This document shows, piece after piece, positions 43,676-51,782 of a stretch of DNA of 64,000 nucleotides. Origin of the DNA: Glycocaulis sp050485565 (lineage in GTDB: Bacteria; Pseudomonadota; Alphaproteobacteria; Caulobacterales; Maricaulaceae); contig NZ_JBJHBQ010000002.1 in assembly GCF_050485565.1 (NCBI RefSeq), forward strand, positions 62,001-126,000, read 5' to 3'. How positions within the stretch are numbered: position 1 is the first letter of the stretch; every line of letters begins with the position of its first letter. A program made the position numbers and the translations under genes. A model generated the notes under the pieces. It had not been told where the DNA came from, searched no databases, and saw only the letters and a program-made list of their open reading frames with translations.

Positions 43676-44191
43676 CTACTCGTCCTCATTGTCCTGGTCT
43701 TCGAGCAGCATGCCCCAGAGTCCGAAGAGATCCTCACCGAGCCATTGCGCCAGGGCGGTGTTGAACGCGTCACCGGTCAGGCCGGTAGGCACCATGGGCG
43801 AATAGAAAGCCCCCAGCGTGACCCACCCGCTAAAGGGTTCGTCCGAGTAATCGACCGCCACGCCGTCGACCTGCTGCAGCAATTCCACGGCAGCAAAGGC
43901 CGAGCAGCCATGATTTTCGCTGCCATATACCCGTACGCTCACCTGCACCATGGAGGTGGTGTCTTCGGATTCACGTTCAAAGCCGAGCCCGTGCGCATCC
44001 AGCGAGGCAACGACATTGCCGAATATCGGATCGGGATCGGCGATCTCGCACATTTCATCGGTATTGATCTCGATGCCCAGCGTCAGCCCGTCATAAATGG
44101 CATTCGCCGGGTGGTCCGTCTGGGCGTGGCTGGCTCCTGCGGTCAGCGCAGCGATGGCCAGGGTGGCAAGGCTGTTGTGTAAGACGTTCAT
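43676..44191 (-). CDS. Hypothetical secreted protein
   Basis: A 171-residue protein with a clear signal peptide (ends ASHAQ, about residue 24) and acidic C-terminus (EDQDNEDE). Two Cys residues (MCEIADPDP and GCSAFAAVE) could form a disulfide. No family recognised. It stands alone, with 77 bp before and 133 bp after; the upstream AGGGA precedes the ATG at 44191. Confidence 0.7.
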   Translation of the reverse strand: MNVLHNSLATLAIAALTAGASHAQTDHPANAIYDGLTLGIEINTDEMCEIADPDPIFGNVVASLDAHGLGFERESEDTTSMVQVSVRVYGSENHGCSAFAAVELLQQVDGVAVDYSDEPFSGWVTLGAFYSPMVPTGLTGDAFNTALAQWLGEDLFGLWGMLLEDQDNEDE

Positions 44192-44324
44192 AATTCCCTC
44201 CAGGATTGTGATGCCCCTGTCCTAAAGGTTGTGGGCGGCCGGTTTCAAGGGCAGGTGAGGCACCTGCTCCTGACGGGGAGGCCGGGCATGCCAGCGCGAT
44301 ATCAGTGCCGGTCGGGCTGGACGG

Positions 44325-45128
44325 CTATTGCAGATAGTCCAGCGGGTCGATCAGGGTAAATCCGGGCGCTCCCTCCAGATACTGGTCCAGCAGGTATTTG
44401 TGGCCTGAACCATAGACAACGAGCACCCGCTCGCCCGGCTGGGAGATCTGCGCGATGCGGGCGAAAATGACCATGTTGCGCCCCCACCAAGCGGCCATCT
44501 GGTGTGCGCCAACGGGATCATCGACCGTGCCGGCCTGTGCCAGTGTCAGATACATCTGGTGAAATCCCATCGCTTCGGGCGAATTGGCGTCGATCAGCCG
44601 CTCCCGGATAGTGCCATCGGCGTTCCGCGAGAAAAATGCTTCCACGTCGCCAATCGTCTGCTGGAAGCCTTCGAGCAGGTGTGTCTGTCCGGCGGCCTGC
44701 GCGGCGCCCATCATGGCCTGGAAGTCCATCCCGTTCTGATAGTCCACCGCCCATACCTGTTCATGGCCCATACGCGCCGCCAGCCGCAGGCCGATCTGGT
44801 CGCGTTCATTGACGGTCAGCTCGGCTTCGCCCGCGCGCCACGCCCGGTAGCGTTCATTGATCCAGTCTTCGTGTTCCGGTTCCAGCTCCACGATGATGCG
44901 GTCTGGCTGGAAGGTTTCGATGCGGTCCAGTATGTCAGCGATTTCCTGCTGGCGCTGCGGGGAGAGGAAGTCGTCCACCTCCGGGTTCACGTAATCGCGG
45001 CCGCCCCCGTCAAAATGGAAGGTGCCTAGCACCATGACCTGCGTATCGCTGCCTGATGCAGCGGGCTGGGCGAGGGCAGATGTAGCGCCAACCAGCGCAG
45101 CGAGCATGCCAGTGAGGATTTTCAGCAT
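44325..45128 (-). CDS. Secreted DUF5694-like protein
   Basis: A 267-residue protein with a signal peptide (ends ALAQ). VMVLGTFHF, a repeated Glu pair in IIVELEPEHEDW, GLRLAARMGHEQVWAVDYQN and the terminal VLVVYGSGHKYLLDQYLE resemble the DUF5694 family and, distantly, the TraB/TIKI metalloprotease fold (GTFHF in place of GxxH). Catalysis is conjectural. Divergent from mccB over 170 bp. Confidence 0.75.
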   Translation of the reverse strand: MLKILTGMLAALVGATSALAQPAASGSDTQVMVLGTFHFDGGGRDYVNPEVDDFLSPQRQQEIADILDRIETFQPDRIIVELEPEHEDWINERYRAWRAGEAELTVNERDQIGLRLAARMGHEQVWAVDYQNGMDFQAMMGAAQAAGQTHLLEGFQQTIGDVEAFFSRNADGTIRERLIDANSPEAMGFHQMYLTLAQAGTVDDPVGAHQMAAWWGRNMVIFARIAQISQPGERVLVVYGSGHKYLLDQYLEGAPGFTLIDPLDYLQ

Positions 45129-45298
45129 GAGAGTGGACCTTTTGGTGAGCCATGTGCCTGACGTCCATGATGCAGCGCATTATCAGGCTGGATGCAAGCC
45201 TGGTGCATTTTCCTGTCCGCATGCCTCACATTGCTCTTTGCGGGCTTTACCGGCTAAGAGCAGCGCGTAGTAAGATTTGCCGCATCAGGAAGCCGTCC

Positions 45299-46906
45299 AT
45301 GACCCAGCTCAACTCCAAGCTCGATCCCGCCTCCGACAGTTTCAAGGCCAATGCCGCACGCATGGACGAGCTGGTAGCCGAGCTGCAGGCGCGCACCGCT
45401 GAAGCCGCGCTGGGCGGGCCGGAGCGGGCGCGCGAGAAGCATCTGGCGCGCGGCAAGCTGCTGCCCCGCGAGCGCGTGGAGCGCCTGCTGGACCCCGGCA
45501 CGCCGTTCCTGGAGATTGGCGCTCTGGCGGCCAACGGCATGTATGAGGGCGATGTCCACGGCGCGGGCATGATTGCCGGCATTGGCCGGGTGTCGGGCCG
45601 CGAGGTGATGATCGTGTGCAATGACGCCACGGTGAAGGGCGGGACGTATTATCCGCTGACCGTGAAGAAGCATCTGCGTGCGCAGGAGATTGCCCGCGAG
45701 AACCGTCTGCCGTGCGTCTATCTGGTCGATTCGGGCGGCGCGAACCTGCCCTTCCAGGCCGATGTCTTCCCCGACCGGGAGCATTTCGGCCGCATCTTCT
45801 ACAATCAGGCCACGCTCTCTTCCGAAGGCATCGCGCAGGTGGCTGTCGTCATGGGCTCGTGCACGGCAGGCGGCGCCTATGTGCCTGCGATGAGCGATGA
45901 GACCGTCATCGTGAGGAAGCAGGGGACGATTTTCCTTGGCGGTCCGCCTCTGGTGAAGGCCGCAACCGGCGAGGTGATCTCGGCTGAAGACCTTGGCGGC
46001 GCGGATGTGCATGCCCGCCGGTCCGGCGTGGTCGATCACTATGCCGCCAATGACGATCATGCCCTGCAGACCGCGCGGCGCATCGTGGCGGGGCTCAACA
46101 CGGTCAAGCGCGTGGACATGGATCTGGCCGAGCCGGAAGCCCCGGCCATCGATCCGGCCACGCTCAACGGCGTGATCCCGTCAGACGTGCGCACGCCCTA
46201 TGATGTGCGAGAGGTGATCGCCCGGCTGGTGGATGGTTCGCGTTTTGACGAGTTCAAGGCGCTTTACGGTGACACGCTGGTGTGCGGCTTTGCGCGCGTG
46301 CACGGCATGCCGGTCGGCATCATCGCCAATAATGGCGTGATCTTCTCTGAAAGCGCGCTCAAAGGCGCGCATTTCATCGAGCTTTGCTGCCAGCGCGGCA
46401 TCCCGCTCCTCTTCCTGCAGAACATTACCGGCTTCATGGTCGGCTCCAAGTATGAGGCCGGCGGCATCGCCAAGGACGGGGCCAAGCTGGTCACGGCCGT
46501 GTCCTGCGCGCGGGTACCGAAAATCACCATCATCATTGGCGGCTCTTATGGCGCGGGCAATTACGGCATGTGCGGGCGCGCCTATGGCCCACGCTTCCTC
46601 TTCATGTGGCCCAATGCCCGCATCTCGGTCATGGGCGGGGAGCAGGCCGCCAGCGTGCTCGCAACGGTGAAGCGCGATGGCATGGAGCTGCGCGGCGAGG
46701 AATGGAGCGCGGAAGATGAAGACGCCTTCAAGGCCCCGATCCGCGAGAAATACGAGGCCGAGGGCTCGCCCTATTATTCCACCGCAAGGCTGTGGGATGA
46801 TGGCGTGATCGCACCCGCCCAGACCCGCGACGTGGTGGGCCTTGCGCTGTCGGCCTGCCTCAACGCCCCGATCGAGAAGACGCGGTTTGGCGTGTTCAGG
46901 ATGTAA
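45299..46906 (+). CDS. mccB: Methylcrotonyl-CoA carboxylase beta (carboxyltransferase) subunit
   Basis: A 535-residue carboxyltransferase moving CO2 from biotin to 3-methylcrotonyl-CoA. The ATG at 45299 starts MTQLNSKLDPASDSF, the usual MccB beginning. Key parts are CNDATVKGGTYYPLTVKKH, LVDSGGANLPFQADVFPD, VMGSCTAGGAYVPAMSDE and ITGFMVGSKYEAGGIAKDGA, which fit MCC rather than PCC beta. It is 4.9 kb upstream of mccA, with six genes between, on the same strand. Confidence 0.93.
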   Translation: MTQLNSKLDPASDSFKANAARMDELVAELQARTAEAALGGPERAREKHLARGKLLPRERVERLLDPGTPFLEIGALAANGMYEGDVHGAGMIAGIGRVSGREVMIVCNDATVKGGTYYPLTVKKHLRAQEIARENRLPCVYLVDSGGANLPFQADVFPDREHFGRIFYNQATLSSEGIAQVAVVMGSCTAGGAYVPAMSDETVIVRKQGTIFLGGPPLVKAATGEVISAEDLGGADVHARRSGVVDHYAANDDHALQTARRIVAGLNTVKRVDMDLAEPEAPAIDPATLNGVIPSDVRTPYDVREVIARLVDGSRFDEFKALYGDTLVCGFARVHGMPVGIIANNGVIFSESALKGAHFIELCCQRGIPLLFLQNITGFMVGSKYEAGGIAKDGAKLVTAVSCARVPKITIIIGGSYGAGNYGMCGRAYGPRFLFMWPNARISVMGGEQAASVLATVKRDGMELRGEEWSAEDEDAFKAPIREKYEAEGSPYYSTARLWDDGVIAPAQTRDVVGLALSACLNAPIEKTRFGVFRM

Positions 46907-46936
46907 GGGTGCGCGGGGGAGTGCTATACTGCCGGT

Positions 46937-47233
46937 ATGAGCACGTCTGATCCGACCCTGATTGACCGCCTGAGAGCGCTCAAGCCCGAACTGCGCCAAC
47001 GCTTCGGGGTGGCGGCTATCGGTGTGTTTGGCTCCCGTGTACGCGGCGAACACCGCCCGGATAGTGATCTCGATATCGTTCTGGATTTCGAGACGGTGCC
47101 GAGCCTGTTCCGTCTGGCAGAGCTTGATGTGCTGCTCGCCGAGCGGCTGGGGCTGACGGTCGATGCCGTGCCGCGCACCTGCCTGCATCCGGCGCTGAAA
47201 GACCAGATCGAACGTGAGCTGGTTGCCGTATGA
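46937..47233 (+). CDS. MNT-domain nucleotidyltransferase (MntA-like), orphan
   Basis: A 98-residue minimal nucleotidyltransferase with GSRVRGEHRPDSDLDIVLDF: G32-S33 and the metal ligands D44 and D46. Such proteins usually AMPylate and silence a HEPN toxin encoded directly downstream. Here no HEPN gene follows: a start codon overlapping the stop opens a reading frame of only six codons, and repeats begin 27 bp later. It follows mccB by 30 bp. Confidence 0.82.
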   Translation: MSTSDPTLIDRLRALKPELRQRFGVAAIGVFGSRVRGEHRPDSDLDIVLDFETVPSLFRLAELDVLLAERLGLTVDAVPRTCLHPALKDQIERELVAV

Positions 47234-47259
47234 AGCGGGTAAGGCCGTAGTCACTCTCC

Positions 47260-47323
47260 GCGTTTCACCGGCGTAAGCCGGTGCCCAGTCTTTTCCTGGA
47301 TCCCGGCTTTCGCCGGGAAAACG
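47260..47323. repeat. GCGTTT-type two-hairpin repeat, copy B
   Basis: Hairpin ACCGGCGTAAGCCGGT, arm CCCAG, spacer, arm CTGGAT, hairpin CCCGGCTTTCGCCGGG, outer GCGTTT and AAACGA. It lies right after the orphan MntA-like gene. Confidence 0.85.
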
Positions 47324-47387
47324 AGAAAATGGATCCCGGCTCGGGGGCCGGGACCCCGGTTCTGGAACGGCTCATACCCGTCCGGCC

Positions 47388-47516
47388 CCGTCAGGGGCCG
47401 CTAGGCCGACCGGCCGCCCGCGACTTTTCGCGGAACATCGCAACGCGGATGCGTTGCGAAACAAAAAGAGGCATGGGTTCCCCGGACCTCGCTGCCGCTC
47501 GGCCCGAGAATGACAG
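47388..47516. repeat. Nested element plus TGTCAT-type half unit
   Basis: CCCCGTCAGGGG and AGGCCGACCGGCC are followed by the GCAACGCGGATGCGTTGC core (47427-47458) and an AGGCATGGGTTCCCCGGACC to GAATGACA half unit. It repeats the layout at 27290-27381. Together with copy B it fills the 378-bp gap, which has no gene I can support. Confidence 0.8.
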
Positions 47517-47611
47517 GCGGGGAAGCGCCCCACCCTTCCGGGCGATTAAATCTTGGTAGGAAAGCGCAAAAGCCGCTTTCCCGCTGCGCGCGCCGGGATA
47601 ATCATGCGCCC

Positions 47612-48307
47612 ATGAAAAAATTCCTGCGCTGCTCCGTGATTCTCCCCGCCCTTCTATTGTCTACCAGCCCTGCGCTGGCCGATGAGCCGCCCGCAGACCT
47701 GTTCCAGCGCGCTCTGGCCACCGCCCAGATCCATAATGAGCGCGCAGGCGAGGTGTGCGGCTTTGCCTACGCGCCCAGCTGGGACGAGAATGGCGGTTTC
47801 CTCTACCAGCAGGAGGCGGAGGCCGCGAGCTGGGTGGATGCTGCCGCCCAGCCTGTCGAGCCGGAACTGGCCGAGCGTTTGCCGGACGATCCGCGCCAGA
47901 TGATCCGGCCGTCGCCGGAGCGCCTTCTGGAGAGCGCTGACACGCCGCGCTTTGTGCGCTGGGAAGATGGGCTGGCCATCTACCAGTTCCAGCCGGTCAG
48001 GGTTCCGCTTGCGGGCGGCGGGTTCAGTTTTGACATCGCGGAAAATGTCGTCGCGGAGGTGGGCATTGATCCGGAGACCGCCATGGTGGCCTTCCGGGAG
48101 GTCACGGCTCCGTCGAGCTTCCGGCCCAACGCCGTCGTGCGTATTCGCGATTACCAGACACGGGTCAATTTCCGCCCCGCCTGGCCGGATGGCCCCGTCG
48201 TGGTGGCAGACAATCACTACGCGATCGTCGCTGTTGCCATGCTGCAGACCCATAACCTGACCGGCTCCGCCAGTTATTCAGGCTTTAGCCGCTGCGAGGC
48301 AGGCTGA
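47612..48307 (+). CDS. Hypothetical secreted protein
   Basis: A 231-residue protein with a signal peptide (MKKFLRCSVILPALLLSTSP then ALA). The mature part has few Cys (VCGFAYAP and the terminal RCEAG could pair). No family recognised. The ATG at 47612 gives a clean signal peptide; the longer frame from 47510 runs into the repeat. Codon use is typical of the window. Location is probably periplasmic. Confidence 0.72.
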   Translation: MKKFLRCSVILPALLLSTSPALADEPPADLFQRALATAQIHNERAGEVCGFAYAPSWDENGGFLYQQEAEAASWVDAAAQPVEPELAERLPDDPRQMIRPSPERLLESADTPRFVRWEDGLAIYQFQPVRVPLAGGGFSFDIAENVVAEVGIDPETAMVAFREVTAPSSFRPNAVVRIRDYQTRVNFRPAWPDGPVVVADNHYAIVAVAMLQTHNLTGSASYSGFSRCEAG

Positions 48308-48382
48308 ACCTTCCAAACTGCCGCATGGCGTTTGTGAGCGCTGCACGCTAATGTCCCCACACCTCTTGTGGAGATTTGAGAT

Positions 48383-48964
48383 ATGGCGCGTTCCATCCTG
48401 CTTGTTAACGGACATCCAGACCCTTCCAAGGAGCGGTTCTGTCACGCGCTGTGCAATGCCTATCAGGAGGGCGCGCACGAGGGCGGCAATGCGGTGGCGC
48501 GGGTGGATATCGGCGCGCTGGATTTCGCGTTTCTGGAAAATGCGCAAGCCTTCGTCACGCCGCCGCCGGTCGATGTCGCTGCCGTTCAGGCCATGCTGGA
48601 GCGGGCCGATCACATGGTGCTGGTCCATCCGCTATGGCTTGGCACGCTGCCTGCGCGCACCAAGGCATTTCTGGAGCATCTGGCCCGCAATGATTTCCTC
48701 GTAAAGACCGAGGTGAAGGGCGCGTGGCCGGCCAAGCGGATGCGCGGCAAGTCGGCGCGGATCGTGATGACGATGGGCATGCCCGGTTTTGCCTACAACA
48801 TCTTCTACCGCGCCCATTCCCTGAAAGCGCTGGAGGCCGGCATTTTCCAGATGGCGGGGTTCAAACCCGTCCAGCACACGATTTTCGGTGCCATTGATTT
48901 CAGCGCTGAAAACCGCAAGCGCATGCTGGACAAGATGCGTGCGCTCGGACGCGCCGGGAAGTAA
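48383..48964 (+). CDS. NAD(P)H dehydrogenase (quinone), flavodoxin-like fold
   Basis: A 193-residue NQO/KefF-type flavoprotein. LLVNGHPDPSKERFCHAL at the N-terminus, HMVLVHPLWLGTLPARTKAFLEH and MGMPGFAYNIFYRAH are family motifs, the last contacting the flavin. Expected to reduce quinones with two electrons. No Kef transporter is nearby, so a regulatory KefF role has no support. Starts 75 bp after the secreted protein gene. Confidence 0.87.
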   Translation: MARSILLVNGHPDPSKERFCHALCNAYQEGAHEGGNAVARVDIGALDFAFLENAQAFVTPPPVDVAAVQAMLERADHMVLVHPLWLGTLPARTKAFLEHLARNDFLVKTEVKGAWPAKRMRGKSARIVMTMGMPGFAYNIFYRAHSLKALEAGIFQMAGFKPVQHTIFGAIDFSAENRKRMLDKMRALGRAGK

Positions 48965-49059
48965 GCAGCGGCGCGCGCGGCCAGCTTTTCCTTGCCAATC
49001 GCGTCCCGGCCCGGTTTTATGGATTAACCATATCCAAGCAAAGCCGGGGGGCGAATTTC

Positions 49060-49377
49060 ATGGATGCACTTCAACCCGTACTGGATTTTTTCCGGCAGGG
49101 ATTTAGCACGGTCAACGGGGTCCAGGGGCTTATCATCGCCCTTGTGGCGGCCTTCCTGCTGCCCTCCTGGGGGCGGCTGATCGTTTTCGTGTTCGGGGCA
49201 ACGCTGGTCCATCTGGTCGTGGATGCGCTGCTGCCTGTGCTGGCAAACAACGCGGCGTTGCGCCTGCCGGACGTGCTCTCCATGCCGTTCTGGCGGTATG
49301 TGGCGGCGCTGCTGGCAGGGTATCTGATCGTCATCAGCCTGCTGGCATTGCTGAAGCGATTGCTCCTTAAACGGTAG
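49060..49377 (+). CDS. Small membrane protein, first of a tandem paralogous pair
   Basis: A 105-residue protein with about three membrane helices and a basic C-terminus (LLKRLLLKR). A run of G (GGGGGGCG) lies before the ATG. Its second half (HLVVDALLPVLANNAALRLP then FWRYVAALLAGYLI) matches the protein encoded at 49514. Function unknown. A TTAACCAT motif is 29 bp upstream. Confidence 0.72.
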   Translation: MDALQPVLDFFRQGFSTVNGVQGLIIALVAAFLLPSWGRLIVFVFGATLVHLVVDALLPVLANNAALRLPDVLSMPFWRYVAALLAGYLIVISLLALLKRLLLKR

Positions 49378-49513
49378 AATTGCTGCTCTGCACTATGCAT
49401 GACGGGCGCTCAACCCGCCCGTGCAAGGTGCGTTTTTGTTTGCTTTTTGGTAAGAATTTGGCACGGTTCGGGGCGGGACTGCCCGTTCGGGCTGGCGAAT
49501 GAGGGGAAATACA

Positions 49514-49873
49514 ATGGAAATTCTTGATACTGTATGGGGCTATCTGGAGCCTGTATGGGCGTGGTTGCGTGTCGGGCTGGACATTCACGGGCCGGGTAAC
49601 TGGACCGAGCTTGGCATCCAGATGGGCGTGATTGCCGTCGTGATGGCGCTGATGATGCAGAGCTTTGGCGCAATCCTGATCTTCACCGTGGTGGGTGTCA
49701 TCATCCATGTGGTGGTCGACCAGGTGCTGCCGATGGTGCGTGACCAGGCGGCCTTCTCGATGCCGGCGGTGGCCGATATGAGCTACTGGCAGTATATTGC
49801 CTTTCTGGCGCTGGGCTATTTCGTAGCCCTGATCGTGCTCTTCCTGATCAAGAGCATCATCTTCCGCCGCTAG
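49514..49873 (+). CDS. Small membrane protein, second of the tandem pair
   Basis: A 119-residue protein with about three membrane helices. HVVVDQVLPMVRDQAAFSMP and YWQYIAFLALGYFVALIVLF parallel the previous gene, so a tandem duplication is likely. The start at 49514 follows GAGGGG. A terminator lies 67 bp after the stop. Function unknown. Confidence 0.75.
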   Translation: MEILDTVWGYLEPVWAWLRVGLDIHGPGNWTELGIQMGVIAVVMALMMQSFGAILIFTVVGVIIHVVVDQVLPMVRDQAAFSMPAVADMSYWQYIAFLALGYFVALIVLFLIKSIIFRR

Positions 49874-49940
49874 GCAGTTGCAAGACGATGGGCAGGGGCG
49901 CTGATCGGGGGATTGGCGCCTTTTTCCCGTGCTGACATGA

Positions 49941-49972
49941 AAAGCGCTCCGGTCATCTGGCCGGGGCGCTTT
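49941..49972 (+). terminator. Hairpin terminator after the small membrane protein pair
   Basis: AAAGCGC (49941-49947) pairs with GCGCTTT (49966-49972), with an inner CCGG/CCGG extension; moderately T-rich sequence (TTTGCTTT) follows. Confidence 0.75.
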
Positions 49973-50047
49973 GCTTTGGGCGCGTCACTGGCCTAATGAT
50001 GGCGCAAAGCACGCGATTTACGCGCGCAGCGACGAGGAGCCTCCCCC

Positions 50048-50842
50048 ATGAGCCAGAACGATGTCCTTCTGTCCGTCACGCCGGGCGGCACCGCCATTAT
50101 CACGCTGAACCGGCCAGAGAAGCACAACGCTTTCAACGCCGATGTGATCGCCACCCTGTCGGACATGTTCGAGACGCTGCGCGCCAATACTGACGAGGTG
50201 CGCATGGTGGTCCTGCGCGGGGCCGGTCCCAGCTTCTCCGCCGGGGCAGACCTGGAATGGATGAAGGCGGCCGCCGACTGGACCCATGACGATAACGAGG
50301 AAGACGCGCTGGGACTGGCGCGCATGCTGCGCCGCCTGCACGATCTGCCGCAACTGACCGTGGCGCTGGTGCAGGGCGCGGCCATGGGCGGCGGGGCCGG
50401 GCTGGTAGCGGCCTGCGATGTCGCCATCGCGGTGAAAGACACCAAATTCCGCTTCTCCGAAGTGCGCCTCGGCCTGACGCCGGCCACTATCTCGCCGTTT
50501 GTGGTGCGCGCCATCGGCCCGCGCTGGGCCAAGGCGCTGTTTGCCACAGCAGAGGGCTTTGACGGCGAGTTCGCCCATAAAATTGGCCTTGCCCAGTATG
50601 TGGTGGACAGCGCCGATGATCTCGATGATGCGCTGGAAATGGTCGCCAAGCTGGTCTTTGCCGCTGCGCCGGGTGCGGTCGCCGCCTCCAAGGCGCTGGT
50701 GGACGATGTTTATGGTGAGGAGATCGATGACCGGCTGGGCAAGCACACGGCCAAACTCATCGCCGACCGGCGCGTCAGCGCGGAGGGCCGCGAGGGCCTT
50801 GCCGCCTTCCTTGAAAAGCGCAAGCCGGGCTGGGTGAAGTAA
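50048..50842 (+). CDS. Methylglutaconyl-CoA hydratase (enoyl-CoA hydratase family)
   Basis: A 264-residue crotonase. SAGADLEWMKAAADW and GAAMGGGAGLVAACD form the oxyanion hole; FSEVRLGLTPATISPFVVRAIG is characteristic of 3-methylglutaconyl-CoA hydratase (LiuC type). It hydrates methylglutaconyl-CoA to HMG-CoA after the MCC step. It is 22 bp before DUF817 and about 940 bp upstream of mccA, consistent with a leucine-catabolism operon. Confidence 0.87.
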   Translation: MSQNDVLLSVTPGGTAIITLNRPEKHNAFNADVIATLSDMFETLRANTDEVRMVVLRGAGPSFSAGADLEWMKAAADWTHDDNEEDALGLARMLRRLHDLPQLTVALVQGAAMGGGAGLVAACDVAIAVKDTKFRFSEVRLGLTPATISPFVVRAIGPRWAKALFATAEGFDGEFAHKIGLAQYVVDSADDLDDALEMVAKLVFAAAPGAVAASKALVDDVYGEEIDDRLGKHTAKLIADRRVSAEGREGLAAFLEKRKPGWVK

Positions 50843-50863
50843 CGCGCCGCGCCGGCCCTCCCC

Positions 50864-51733
50864 ATGCTCTCCTTGCGCCAGCTGGAAGCAGCGTTTCACG
50901 CGCGTCGCGAAACCTTGCGTGCGCGCCTCGTGCGCGGGCGATGGAGCGGTTATGCGTTCGAGTTTCTGGCCTTTGGTATCAAGCAGGGCTGGGCCTGCCT
51001 GTTCGGTGCGCTCATGCTCGCCCTGCTTCTGGCGACCTTCCTTTTTTACCCGGCCGATGCGCCGCTCGCCCGTTATGATTTCCTGACCCTTGCCGCTATT
51101 CTCATCCAGATTGGCATGCTCGCCTTCGGGCTGGAGAACTGGGAGGAGGCGCGCGTCATCGCCGTATTCCACGTTGTCGGGACGATCATGGAAATCTTCA
51201 AGGTGGCGATGGGGTCGTGGATCTATCCCGAAGCAGAGGGTGCCATTCTCGTCATCGCGGGCGTGCCGCTCTTTTCCGGCTTCATGTACGCGGCGGTCGG
51301 CAGCTATATCGCGCGGGTCTGGCGCCTGTTTGAGTTTCGGTTTGACCGCTTCCCGCCTCTGTGGCTGCAGGGCCTTCTGGCTCTTGCCATTTATGTCAAT
51401 TTCTTCACCCACCACTTCACGCTGGACATACGCCTCGGCCTGTTTGCGCTGAGTGCGCTGATCTATGGCCCGTGCGTGATCTGGTTCCGGCCAGACAGGG
51501 TGCACCGCTGCATGCCGCTATTGCTGGCTGCGATTCTGACGGCGCTCTTCATCTGGTTTGCCGAGAATATCGGCACGTTCGCGCGCGCCTGGACCTATCC
51601 GGGGCAGGAGGCGGGCTGGCACATGGTCTCGTTCGCCAAGCTCGGCTCCTGGTATTTGCTGATGATCATCAGCTTCGTGCTGGTGGCGGCTGTGCATCGT
51701 GCTTCCGCTCCGCGCTTGCGTCTGCGCGCCTGA
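50864..51733 (+). CDS. DUF817 integral membrane protein
   Basis: A 289-residue protein with about eight membrane helices. The start region (FEFLAFGIKQGWACLFGALM) and the acidic/aromatic core (GTIMEIFKVAMGSWIYPEAE) fit DUF817. Function unknown. It is inserted between the hydratase and mccA, 22 bp after the former and 49 bp before the latter, so it is probably in the same transcript. Confidence 0.82.
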   Translation: MLSLRQLEAAFHARRETLRARLVRGRWSGYAFEFLAFGIKQGWACLFGALMLALLLATFLFYPADAPLARYDFLTLAAILIQIGMLAFGLENWEEARVIAVFHVVGTIMEIFKVAMGSWIYPEAEGAILVIAGVPLFSGFMYAAVGSYIARVWRLFEFRFDRFPPLWLQGLLALAIYVNFFTHHFTLDIRLGLFALSALIYGPCVIWFRPDRVHRCMPLLLAAILTALFIWFAENIGTFARAWTYPGQEAGWHMVSFAKLGSWYLLMIISFVLVAAVHRASAPRLRLRA

Positions 51734-51782
51734 TCGCCGACAACGCCGCAACAGACCTGATCAGAAAATTGAGGGCGCGCCC

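Noticed and set aside
47234..47611. CRISPR-like array in a repeat-rich gap
   Set aside because: The repeats are palindromic units of different families without regular unique spacers, and no cas genes are present.
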